This document shows positions 1-9,423 of a DNA stretch of 64,000 nt, piece after piece. Under the pieces are notes generated by a model, which saw only the letters and a list, made by a program, of their open reading frames with translations, did not search any database and was not told where the DNA came from. The translations under genes were made by a program, and so were the position numbers. This stretch comes from Lingula anatina (lineage: Eukaryota > Brachiopoda > Lingulata > Lingulida > Lingulidae): contig NW_019775425.1 in NCBI RefSeq assembly GCF_001039355.2, positions 15,036 to 79,035 of the forward strand. The letters are read 5' to 3'. Position 1 is the stretch's first letter; each line of letters starts with the position of its first letter.

Positions 1-93
1 TTTTTTTTTTTTTTTTTTTTTTCAATTAAGCACCATCTTATGTTAAATTTCTAACTATTAGTTAATTTTACAACTATTTCATATGGGAGGACG

Positions 94-192
94 CTTGTGT
101 GCGGTATTTATTGCTTGTGGACGGTAATTAGTGCTTGTGGACGGTAGTGTTCGGTTGTGCTCGGTTGTGCTCGGTTGTCGACGGTAATTAGG
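94..192. repeat. Degenerate short tandem repeat (TTGTG..CGGT)
   Basis: The motif gcttgtggacggt and shorter variants (ttgtgctcggt, ttgtcgacggt) recur several times across about 100 bases. This is seen directly; it looks like a decayed minisatellite. No coding potential is evident here. Confidence 0.6.
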
Positions 193-256
193 TACACCGC
201 TACATATTAGTATGCAATATGCTGTTTTCCAATTTAACATCCCATCTTATGCTTAT

Positions 257-426
257 CAGGGGCGGATCCAGAGATGTTTTCTGACAGTCTTCCATATTAT
301 ATTTGTTGATCCATTCTCAATTTTTTGACCGTCTTCCGACAGAAAAAAATTATATACCCGTCAATGTAAACTTGAAAATCTGACCGTCTTCCGGAAGACC
401 CAGAAGACGGCCTAAATCCGCCCCTG
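257..426. mobile_element. hAT-like MITE, about 170 bp
   Basis: The left end CAGGGGCGGATCCAG is matched by the reverse complement of the right end, CAGGGGCGGATTTAG. CAGGGGCGGAT-type termini are common on non-autonomous hAT elements (established knowledge). Flanks share CTTAT on both sides, which may be a partly decayed target-site duplication. The interior holds two copies of a GACCGTCTTCCG-like motif and no transposase, so it is a non-autonomous remnant. Confidence 0.6.
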
Positions 427-438
427 CTTATTATATAC

Positions 439-443
<5 letters not shown>

Positions 444-469
<26 letters not shown>
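444..469. repeat. (TA)n microsatellite
   Basis: An uninterrupted TA dinucleotide run, seen directly. The following stretch to about 1640 holds no recognisable gene. Confidence 0.9.
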
Positions 470-1646
470 TATTTCCCAAACATTTTATGCTTGTGGACGT
501 TTGTGGTCGTTAATTAGACTCGATTTATTCAGCCCCTAACGCTCCTGTATGAACTTTACATATACTCTGGCGTTTTGGCAAGCTCAATTAACTATGAAAA
601 TCATATAGAGGAGTATTAGGATATCTAAATGATATCAAAATCAATTAATATATATATAGGTGCAATGATGTGAGTCCTACGTTTTAGTTCGTACACAAAT
701 GGCGAGTATTTGCTTTTTATTTACTTTCTTATCTCTTAGCCTGAACAGACCGAATATTTAAATCATACCAACGAAGCAAATGTGTATAATATATACCCAT
801 TAAGAGCCCACACGTGTTAAAAACTCACCTTTACGAACGCTCCCCATGTGCCTCCGCTTCATGTTGCTGCCGGAAGTTGATGTGGCGATTGTAGCGCACC
901 TAGCGTCCTAGGGCATATACTATGCAGTTTTATGCCTTCGCATTTTGCAGCTATCCTATACTAAGAACATGCCATTCCTTCCAAACGACGTTATTCTTAT
1001 AGCATTCTTTAAATTTCTATCAGAAATGTCTTTGAAATTTACATGTGTGTGCTCACTGTGTACTGGGCACAGGGAGCGAATGACGTCACGAGAGCCAATT
1101 TTGAGAAAATACAAGCTTGGGCCCTGGATAGGATAAAGTTTATTGATAGCTGTATTAATTGTAAGGTACAGATAATTTAAAAATATTAAGACGTACATAC
1201 ACATTTAAATAAAATAAAACACCACAAAAATAACCAAATCACTACATAATAATAGAGAGTGAACTTACAACTTTTAAGATAAGATGTTAGCCCGCACAAG
1301 GGGGCACATGACAATAGGAGGCGCTGCATGAATTATTGATGGCTTTGTGTCTACGCTTGCAAATAATTCCAAGCTCTGCTTTATTCGTTCCAAATCTTTT
1401 TGGTTGGATGTTGGATACGACAGGTTACTAAAAATCTATAATTTATGGATTGCATCTTCTGTAGGACGTGATTACTTTCATAATGTTAATGTATGGACTG
1501 GAGGTCGTCGGGAATGCCTCCGTTTAGCTGAACTGCAGACATTTGTTAAAGGGTCTCTTATTTGTCATCTAAGAGAAGATCCAAAGGTTTTGTGTTCCAA
1601 GCTTGCAAAATTTTCACCAAAACGGATGTGTTCTATATGTAAAAGA

Positions 1647-1745
1647 TCACGCTGATGCATCATCTGTTCCAATAGCATTATGATACAGCAGTTGACCATG
1701 GTAAAATCAGAAAAACATTACTTGTCAGACTAGTGCAATTATGTG
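1647..1745 (+). pseudogene. Decayed duplicate of the zinc-finger gene tail
   Basis: This stretch resembles about 2187-2285 inside the zinc-finger gene: gatcacgctgatgcatcatc here against gatcacactgatgcatcatc there, followed by matching ttgaccatggtaa / ttgatcatggtaa and gtcaga blocks. In the frame matching the intact gene it reads the last finger's D-H-x-D-A-S-S and then runs into a stop. The open stretch before it (1347-1655) lacks a clear C2H2 pattern and starts without a good ATG. I infer a partial tandem duplication, now a pseudogene. Confidence 0.55.
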
Positions 1746-1775
1746 AAATAATAATAAGAAAAAAGTGAGAACACC

Positions 1776-2381
1776 ATGAACGAAAACAAATGCCAGTACT
1801 GTAATAAAACATTTACTAGAAAAGGATCTTGCTACGAACATGAAAGAATTCATACAGGATGGAAACCATACAAATGCCAGTTCTGGTTCTGTAATAAGAA
1901 GTTTACGAAAAGATATAATTGCATTGTTCATGAAAGAACTCACACTGGAGAGAAACCGTTCAAATGCCAGTACTGCGATAAGACATTTACTCGTAAAGAG
2001 GCGTGCATTCACCATGAAAAAAGTCACACTGAGGAGAAACCATACAAATGCCAGTACTGTAACAAGACATTTAATATAAAAAATGATTGTGTTGATCATG
2101 AAATTATTCACAAAAAAGATAAACCGTGCAAGTGCAAGTTTTGTTACAAGATGTTTGTCAGCAGAAATGAATGTGATCAGCATGAAAAAGATCACACTGA
2201 TGCATCATCTGTTTTGATAGCACATGGTCAGAATGACATAGAAGTTGATCATGGTAATATTTTAGTCTGTCAGAATAGTGCTGGAATATCACCTCTCATG
2301 GTTAAAGGTGAAAATGAAGATTATGGCCATGCAGCGGAACGACCATATCCTGTTGCTTTGTTTAAAAATGTATTTGCTTAG
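1776..2381 (+). CDS. C2H2 zinc-finger protein with five atypical fingers
   Basis: A 201-residue protein starting at ATG 1776, probably a nucleic-acid-binding nuclear protein. Five C2H2 units occupy roughly residues 5-140, separated by TGEKP-like linkers (TGWKP, TGEKP, TEEKP, KKDKP). Finger 2 has CQFWFC spacing (four residues between cysteines) in place of the usual two. In all five fingers the core Leu of the F-x5-L-x2-H motif is replaced by Cys (KGSCYEH, RYNCIVH, KEACIHH, KNDCVDH, RNECDQH). The tail of about 60 residues has no recognised domain. There is no KRAB, SCAN or BTB segment in view; an upstream coding exon is possible but not seen. AATAAA candidates lie near 2838 and 3080. The fold is certain; DNA target and function are unknown. 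Confidence 0.8.
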   Translation: MNENKCQYCNKTFTRKGSCYEHERIHTGWKPYKCQFWFCNKKFTKRYNCIVHERTHTGEKPFKCQYCDKTFTRKEACIHHEKSHTEEKPYKCQYCNKTFNIKNDCVDHEIIHKKDKPCKCKFCYKMFVSRNECDQHEKDHTDASSVLIAHGQNDIEVDHGNILVCQNSAGISPLMVKGENEDYGHAAERPYPVALFKNVFA

Positions 2382-3540
2382 TGTTTTAACCAAGTTTTAA
2401 AAATGTTTTAAAATGTGTATTATGATATTATATTATTATGATATTATGATATGGCAATTGGAAGGTAAAAGTGTATTGTATATGTTAGTGTATGGTACCG
2501 TAAAACGTAGTTAATTTGAAATAGCACAACTCCTAATCTGTATGGAAAAAATGGACACCACTTTCACTGAACATTGCATTTGACAAGCTTTACAAAATGC
2601 TACAAACAAGAGGTCTGAATGGTTCCAAAATTAGTTTTCAGTTTCGTAATCTTATGACTGCTTCTCCCATATGAAAGTGCACCAAGTGACCCCAAACTCA
2701 CTTAGATGAAAGGAGACCCTAAGTGTAACCCCTCACCATAAAATAAGGCAAAGGTCTGTGTAGTGCCTGAATATTGCCACAAACATTTTTTAGTAAGAAA
2801 TGAACATTTTTACAAAACTGTGACCCATTTGATTTTGAAATAAAGGTAAAAAGTCAAATTCAAGGTCACAGTTGAAATCTCAACATAGAATTTTAGAAAA
2901 GACTTCCATAGAAACTTTTTCCATAACTCCTTTGGTTTGGGAGATATTAACATTAAATTTTCAAAAAGTTTGACAAGGATGCATTGCGAAAAGTGTCACT
3001 AGTGCAATTTTAATCAGGTGGCATGACAGACATGTTTTTTGTCATAATATAGTAGAAAAGTTTTGAAACAATGAGGACACAAAATAAAACAGAAAATATA
3101 TACTGAAACTATCTTGTGACTTTATTTCCTTCCATTATGTACATAAGTGTATCATAGATGCATTCTGGGAATTTTAGAATGTGATGAATAATTTACTGTC
3201 AAAGAATTAAGATTTTTAATTAATCATAATGATCATTCACTCAGATGTTACAATATTGATTATTATATAGTTAATGACGGATAAAAGTAATCATATAAAT
3301 CAAAATGATAAAAAAGAATTTAAACTTAAATGCAAAACATCAATCAAAATTAACAGTAAAATCATAGCAAAATTACTTTACAAGCACTTGGAGCTCAATT
3401 TCCTCGATCACTTGTGATTTTGAATTGCACTTCGGTGATGGATCAGTACTTGTGCTATTTACATAGGATTCCTTGAAACTGATTTAATTTTATTGAATGA
3501 AACTGAATTGTAAAAAATAATATTATTTAAGGCAGGTCAT
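2382..3540. other. Intergenic, no gene seen
   Basis: AT-rich sequence with only short open frames on both strands. Possible polyadenylation signals for the zinc-finger gene (AATAAA near 2838 and 3080) are the only features I can point to. Confidence 0.5.
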
Positions 3541-3725
3541 TTACTTCTCCCAGTCTCTTGGGTGCAGCAGGCCTGGCATCTAGTGTTATTTTTAAGTCTG
3601 GCATTCTCCCAGTCTCTGGAGTACTGCAGGCCTGGCATCCAGTATTATTTTTATGAAGTCTATCATTCTCCCAGTCTCTGGAGTACTGCAGGCCTGGCAT
3701 CCAGTATTATTTTTATGAAGTCTCT
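3541..3725. repeat. 62-bp tandem repeat, three copies, spanning a stop codon
   Basis: Three successive copies of a 62-bp unit containing ctcccagtctctggagtac and aggcctggcatccagtatta. The two copies nearest the gene are almost identical and the distal one (3541 side) is diverged. The innermost copy encodes the last 20 or so residues of the RING/B-box protein and its stop; the other two lie in its 3' region. The unit is not a multiple of three. Confidence 0.85.
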
Positions 3726-4382
3726 CACATCTTGACTGTTATGGACCACCTCAGCATCACAACTCTCCAGAAGGTCTTCCACAGTTAAAGCTGCAATGTC
3801 CAGTGAGTTCACATAGCTTTCAATTCTCTCCTTTATTTGAGTAAGTAGAAGGACATTTTCCCTTAGAAATGGCAACATGGCCCCAAACGCCCTTCTCTGT
3901 GACCTTGCCTCTTGAGTGATGATGACACAATTGTCACATTTTTCATGAATTGTGATGACGCATTTTTTACATAACAAAGTTTTCTTATTTTTGCAGAAAT
4001 AATGGAGTTCTTGGTCCGGATGACTGGGGCAATTCATTCCAACTGTACTCCAAATTGACGGAATTCCCTGTAATTTATCATGAAATTGATTCAATGCAGT
4101 TTTTGTTTTAAATTCTTTTTCAGCTTTACTTTGAGGATGTTGCTCCAGTTTTTGTACGTTTTCTGCTGGAAAATGATAACTCTGCGAACAGCCCTCCTTG
4201 GCAGCTTGGCAGACATAACAGGGATTCACACCACCTTGTTCCGCCCAGGTTAACACACACTCTAAACAGAAAGAGTGACCGCAGGGAAGGACGCGAGGGT
4301 CACTCAGGTCATCTTGACATAGTGGACACCTCTGTGATGCAGCCTCCATTTTGTCCTCTACCTTGCTGCTGATGGTGGCCAT
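3663..4382 (-). CDS. RING/B-box (TRIM-like) protein, putative E3 ligase
   Basis: A 239-residue single-exon protein beginning at the first true ATG, 4382. A C3HC4 RING lies at about residues 19-58 (CPLCQDD..., PCGHSFCLEC, CYVC), a B-box-2 at about 114-150 (CPSHPDQELHYFC, LLCKKC, HEKC) and a helical, probably coiled-coil region follows to the end. This is the RBCC order of TRIM proteins, which usually act as ubiquitin ligases through E2 binding by the RING (established). No NHL, SPRY or filamin domain follows: the frame stops inside a 62-bp tandem repeat that duplicates its own C-terminal codons, so it may be a short TRIM or a truncated one. Substrate unknown. Confidence 0.8.
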   Translation of the reverse strand: MATISSKVEDKMEAASQRCPLCQDDLSDPRVLPCGHSFCLECVLTWAEQGGVNPCYVCQAAKEGCSQSYHFPAENVQKLEQHPQSKAEKEFKTKTALNQFHDKLQGIPSIWSTVGMNCPSHPDQELHYFCKNKKTLLCKKCVITIHEKCDNCVIITQEARSQRRAFGAMLPFLRENVLLLTQIKERIESYVNSLDIAALTVEDLLESCDAEVVHNSQDVRDFIKIILDARPAVLQRLGE

Positions 4383-6382
4383 AAAGAACTTCAAGTGGGC
4401 CAAGCACGGTATATTCTAGGCCTTCACACAAAAAAGTGAAAAGGGTGAAAATATCATAAAGAATTCCATCTTGTATTGTTTCATCAGGGTCTTAATTTGT
4501 ACAGTATCAGGTTTATTATTTGTAATAGTTAAACTAAATGTTAAATATATACAGGGGTACCACTGTCTGTATTTCAAAGAAGAGATTGTCTAATTACACT
4601 TAATTTCTGAAACCTTTTCTTCAGTATTTTTGTCATCAGTGTAGTGGTATGCTGGCATTTTCTGTATCAATATCTATTTTTCTGTGTATCAAAAATGAGA
4701 AGAAACAAAAGCATGCAGATAAGAACCTGCAAATACATTAGATAACTTACACTAGGTTTATATCTTCACTGTCCTCCTAGCTCTTATCATTTCCAAATAA
4801 ACTTTCTTTCACTAAACTTTTGCCAAGAATAGCCTGGGTTGTAGTATTCATCTCTAAGGTGACTTTGCCAAAATACCTTGTGGCTCTTTTACTAAGCTTT
4901 TGTTGAATTTAGTTTGACATTTTTGTGGCTTACCTGGTTACTGTAAAATAAATTCCTCACATAGTGATATATTATGTGTATTGTACTCTGATTGTCATGT
5001 ATATCACAGTATGGCAAAATTTGTGACATAATTATGTAGTCAAGTTTCAATACCAAACATCAGTCCCCCACACACAGTGACACATGGAGAGAGAAACCCT
5101 TTCCCAAGGAATGAAATTTTTACTTTGATCATTATGATTTAAAACTAAATCAGTAATATGTCAAATGAATGAGAAAAAACAAGGAGACATTACCAACAGT
5201 ATGAATGTACCATACCCAAGTGATGAGAAAGGTGAAATTTTGTCGTTTTTAAAATATAATTTTTTGGGAAGTTACCTTATTCTCAAATTCATATTGTTCA
5301 GTACAATTGCGTCTTTCTCTCTCTTTTTTTTTCTATGACAAAATTCAACACAAATATGAAAAACCTGGATGGCACAAAGGAGGGGTGGGGGGCAAAAATT
5401 AGCGCAAAAGAAATCTGGATGAAGATCCATTCTTCTGAAGGAGGGGCACAATTTCCTTTCTTTTGTGTTGTAAATGTTATTTTTAAATTCATTGCAACAT
5501 GTCCCTTTTAGTTAAAAGCAGGTGATGATGATGAACTAGTAGACTATAAATAGAATTATCATGAGCACCTTTAAACTTCCATTTTCTCTATTCACACTGA
5601 AGAATTCAATATTGATAACATCACACAGAATACAATTGTGCATATTCTCTCCTTTACTAAAATATTCCCTTTTACAAAATGACCATTGAAGAGGTAACAC
5701 AACCAATAGGAATAAGTCCTGAACTACAACATTTCTGACAAGATGGGCACTTCTGAGCACAAGGAATCACGATGATGAAACTTTTGAGCAACAAACAAAT
5801 ACCAACAATGATTTTAACTGTTACAAACAGTAAAAATGAATAAAAAGCAGTTTGAATTCACAAGAATATTTAACAAGTAAAATATTACCCTGGCACCACT
5901 ACAGTAACACAAGTATGTTTTGATTGCTTTAAAGCAATAATAACTCTTCGTTTTGGCCAAAAAATGAATTTTCCTGGAGTAAACAACAATTTTCCCATGC
6001 TTACCAATGGTTAATGAATCCATTTTTACATTCAAAGTTAGTCCCTGGTTTTTTTCTAAAAAGTTTAGTTTTTTGTTAAAATCTCTTAAGAGATTTTAAC
6101 AGAGTATAGACATCAATGGAGGTCACGTGGTCTAAAGACAAGTTCAAATATCAGAATAAAAGCTATAACTGCTGTTTTTATGGTAAAACAGAATATATTA
6201 TATTTCTATGAGTTATTCACAAGGTTTTTATTGTGAAATATAGGTCTCATACAAAGAGTTATTATGCCTTTAACCTTTTTTTTCATGCAAAATATATATT
6301 CCAGATATTCAGTAGTTAAACCAGTTTTTTTTTTGTTTTTTTTTTTTTTTTTTTTTTTTTTGGGGGGGGGGGGGGGGGGGGN
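4383..6382. other. No gene seen; ends in a poly-T/poly-G assembly gap
   Basis: AT-rich DNA without supported exons on either strand. Stretch 5930-6100 is part of a dispersed repeat (see separate entry). From about 6338 it becomes a poly-T tract, then about 20 G residues and a single N at 6382, typical of a read end or artificial join. Confidence 0.6.
5930..6100 (-). repeat. Dispersed repeat with 26-bp perfect palindrome, copy 1
   Basis: The reverse complement of this stretch matches 13470-13640: both carry the perfect palindrome built from half-site GTTAAAATCTCTT (here 6075-6100), then aactttgaatg, accattggtaag, gggaaaatt, ccaggaaaat and ggccaaaacgaag in the same order. It behaves like a small interspersed element with one palindromic end. 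Confidence 0.7.
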
Positions 6383-7009
6383 CGACTTCAGGGCCTTCAG
6401 CTGGTTATTTGCAGTACCTGTAGATAAATAAGCAAATCATTATAATAATTACCATTATTACCTGATACTGTCTGAGCATCTGAGAAAAATAATTGAGCTG
6501 ACCATTACATCATGTGCCATCACTAGGGTTTTTTTTTTTTTTTTTTTAGATGTGAGTGGACATATAGTGACATTATAGTGAGACAATACAGTCAAAAACT
6601 TTCAAACAATTTCTACAGTGTTTTTGGTATGCCAGTTTGGGCATTCTGTGGTTCATGTATCTACTGTGTATTTGTATAATGTAAGAAACTGGTGCAAATA
6701 ATTCATATATAAATTATAGGGCATTTACTCTTGCTTCATATCTATCTTAAAGGACAAACAAATACAATGTAAACCCTCCCATATAGACCAATCACCTGGT
6801 CTTGGCTGGGACATCCTAGCCAGAGCTGCCTCCCGTGCAGCTCGTGCAGCCTCGCTTTCAGCCTGAGGCCGCCCCTGACTGGTGCCAGGGCGTTGACTTG
6901 GCTGTGGTGACAAGCTCCTGGTGTCCTCTGTCAGTTTGTGGCCAGAACCAGCCTTCTTGAACTTGACATCTAGTTTTTTCTTCTCAAAAAATCGTTTGAT
7001 AGCTGCCAT
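6383..7009 (-). CDS. UBXN6: UBX domain protein 6, 5' part only (cut by gap)
   Basis: Exon 1 runs 7009-6796 and begins MAAIKRFFEKKKLDVKFKKA, the typical N-terminus of UBXN6, a cofactor of the AAA-ATPase p97/VCP in ER-associated degradation and endolysosomal trafficking (established). It ends phase 1 at a GTGATT donor after ALARMSQPRP. I found a second exon at 6417-6383 that starts after ctacag, keeps phase and reads G-TANNQLKALKS before the N at 6382. The PUB and UBX domains are not in the window; nothing between 4.4 and 6.36 kb looks like them. ATG 7009 is chosen because the frame upstream has only a TTG. The gene lies about 0.5 kb downstream of the next minus-strand gene. Confidence 0.75.
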
Positions 7010-7524
7010 GATGGTCAATTAACTTTCTGAAATGATGAAAAATTTTGTCACAGTATGTAATGTTCCTTACACAGTGTCCAAAGCATTTCGAAAAAAATTG
7101 GCTCTCTTTTTGATTTGGTTAAAAGATTTTCTAACTACTGGCTAAAGAAAAGATTACATTAGAAAGAGCCCTGCTGGAACCTAATGAAATCAGCTGTAAG
7201 CACTTTTAACATGAATCATTGAATTCAATTAGTTTTTTTATTCTTTCAATTAATGCTTTTCATTTTCTTTGAGTAAATTATCTTAAACAACTGGCAAAGA
7301 TACTACATGTACCAGTAAACAACCAGTGGTGTTAGTTACCACAAAAACTATAAACAAGTACTAGTAGGTTTGGCATATCATAGTAAATAAACTGGACATT
7401 TAGACTAACAGTGTTCTTAAGCCCAGTGGTCAACATGACCAGTGCATTGACCAGTGGGATGGGAAGTTTAAGGTGGAGAATTCATATGTACATGTACCAT
7501 ACAAACCTGTTTCTTGAAAATGTG

Positions 7525-8393
7525 TTACTCTCTTTTCAAGTGCTGAGAACGAGGAGTGGAATTCACGCTGTCTTTTGTGTCTACAGGAGCTGAATCTTGT
7601 GTGTATCCTGTCTCTGATACACCTGAAAATTAAAATGACACCATGATACTTTACAATTCAAGATTTGAAATCAATAAATCCTCTACTGTACATGTGTAAT
7701 ATCATTATCATGCTATAAACTGTGAGGTTCACAAAATTGTGTATTTGGCAAGTGTAACAGTAGGTTGTTTCACTTTCATTACAGGACTTTGTCATAAAGT
7801 GTAACAATAAGATTCATTATTAAGTGAAAATACATGTAATGTTTTGGCAAGTGTACCAGTAGGTTCTTTCACTTACATTATATAAAGACTTAGTGTAACA
7901 TTAAGTTTCATTATAAGTGAATGGATATTTTGAAAATAATCGATAAAAGACTGAGGGTAGAATTGCAAATGTACTGGTAAATAATTTATATGTGTGAGAT
8001 ACGATCTTTAACATCAAATTCATATTCATAGGCGTAGACGACCCCGTCTTTTGACGTTTCAATCTAAGGTTCCGTTGATATGCAATGTACTAGTTACAAT
8101 GTCCCACAAAAAATATAAACGAAAACATGTCATGGCTTACCTTGTTTCTTAAAGAAATCGACAATCCTTTCGCCGTAAATGGCCCAAGCAATTTTTATGA
8201 GGATACTATTAACAACAATAATTATGCTCAGAATGACAATAAATTTCAAGCGAAATTCTGCTTCCCAAAACCAGTTGCGAAACGCTTCCGAGTGGTCAGA
8301 AATCGCATCGACAACTGCGCTCACGCGGGGTTCTGGTTCTGTTGGTTTTACTGCTTCCCGAGGAACTTTTGACGAGACTTCCGTCAGGTTCAT
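7525..8393 (-). CDS. Small single-pass membrane protein, two exons, family not recognised
   Basis: Exon 1 is 8393-8141 and exon 2 is 7622-7525, joined phase 1 across GTAAGCC and ttttcag; together they code 116 residues ending at TAA. An in-frame TAG lies 11 codons before the ATG, so the start is firm. Residues 1-45 are hydrophilic; about 50-72 form one strongly hydrophobic helix (KFIVILSIIIVVNSILIKIA); a basic DFFKKQ segment and a Ser/Thr-rich hydrophilic tail follow. There is no signal-peptide layout, so it is probably tail-in or an N-out/C-in single-pass protein. I do not recognise the family. Its 5' end faces the ACP7-like gene, leaving about 0.6 kb for a possible divergent promoter. Confidence 0.7.
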
Positions 8394-9423
8394 GCCACCA
8401 GACGACAGGCGTTTCAGGACCCCCTAATCTAATGTCACAAGCTTCCGTATATATGAAAATATCGATTACTTAGCTGATCGAAAGATGGCGAATTAGGCAA
8501 GATACGCCCATTCTGGACTGCTAAAATATCCAGTTCTCTTGGGTTTGTTCGTGTATTATCAATTTAAAGCGTTAAATGTTTTGGCACCAAGTTATTTCGA
8601 CTTTGTAGCGGATACATAAAGTTTCCATTATTATGTTTTTAAAATGCTGCAGTGTTTAGTCAACCAGCTTTTCTGTTGACAGCGACTGAAGCTGCACTGC
8701 ACGTGGCAAAGAAAACGTAAACAATCAAGTTATTGTATGTACGTGTTCGTCTTCAGCAAGATGGACACTAGCATCGGAGATCAGAATAGCTAATTGTATG
8801 TTTACTAGGGTTTGTACCGTGCTGTTATCCCGTGTCTTATTTAGCAGTCTAAAGTAAGATAAATTACTGGTATTTGTAACGTGCTACTCAGTAGGCCACC
8901 TAACGTACAGACTACTACCAGTATAACGTACTAGAGTATACGTACGTACAGTGCTCGGGCTGCAGGCTACAGTGCACATGTAACAGCAGACGTACATATA
9001 TACCCAGTGGAGTCTACTCGAACCTGAGGTATGCTTTTCATTTAATTTTTTTTACCGGTATTTCAAATGGTACTTGCATTAGCTTTTTACCAACACTTTT
9101 CTGATGTGAAGAATATATTCTACTACATGTACAGCATCTGTTTTCACAGTTGTCAATATCTGACTACATGTACCATTAAAATGTTCACCTCTCTACTTTT
9201 TACCCCTCCCCCCCTAAAAAAAATAATAAAAAATTGACTCCTCAACAATATATGTTAAATAGCTTCATTTCTTCTAGTTAAAAGTGAAACAATAAGCAAA
9301 ATATATATATAGATAATCTCTGCTAAGACTATGACAAATATATTATATTCATCAACCACAGTACAAATAACCAGAGTATAAATTTTGTCTTTTTTAGCTT
9401 ACAGTAGATGTTACCAGTGCAAA
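8394..9423 (+). promoter_or_regulatory. Putative divergent promoter and 5' UTR intron of ACP7-like gene
   Basis: The interval separates the minus-strand membrane-protein gene from the plus-strand phosphatase. A good donor, CCTGAG|GTATGC, lies at 9028/9029 and acceptors at about 9398 (tttttag) and 9406 (cttacag), just before the phosphatase ATG, suggesting a non-coding first exon and a short 5' UTR intron. No TATA box stands out. The promoter assignment is inference. Confidence 0.4.

Noticed and set aside
945-1655. Open frames at 945-1136 and 1347-1655
   Set aside because: No recognisable domain, no good start context, and the second overlaps a decayed repeat of the zinc-finger tail; treated as chance or relict.
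1725-2195. Minus-strand frame of 156 residues rich in Phe, Leu and Val
   Set aside because: It is the antisense shadow of the zinc-finger repeats; its internal repetition follows from the fingers.
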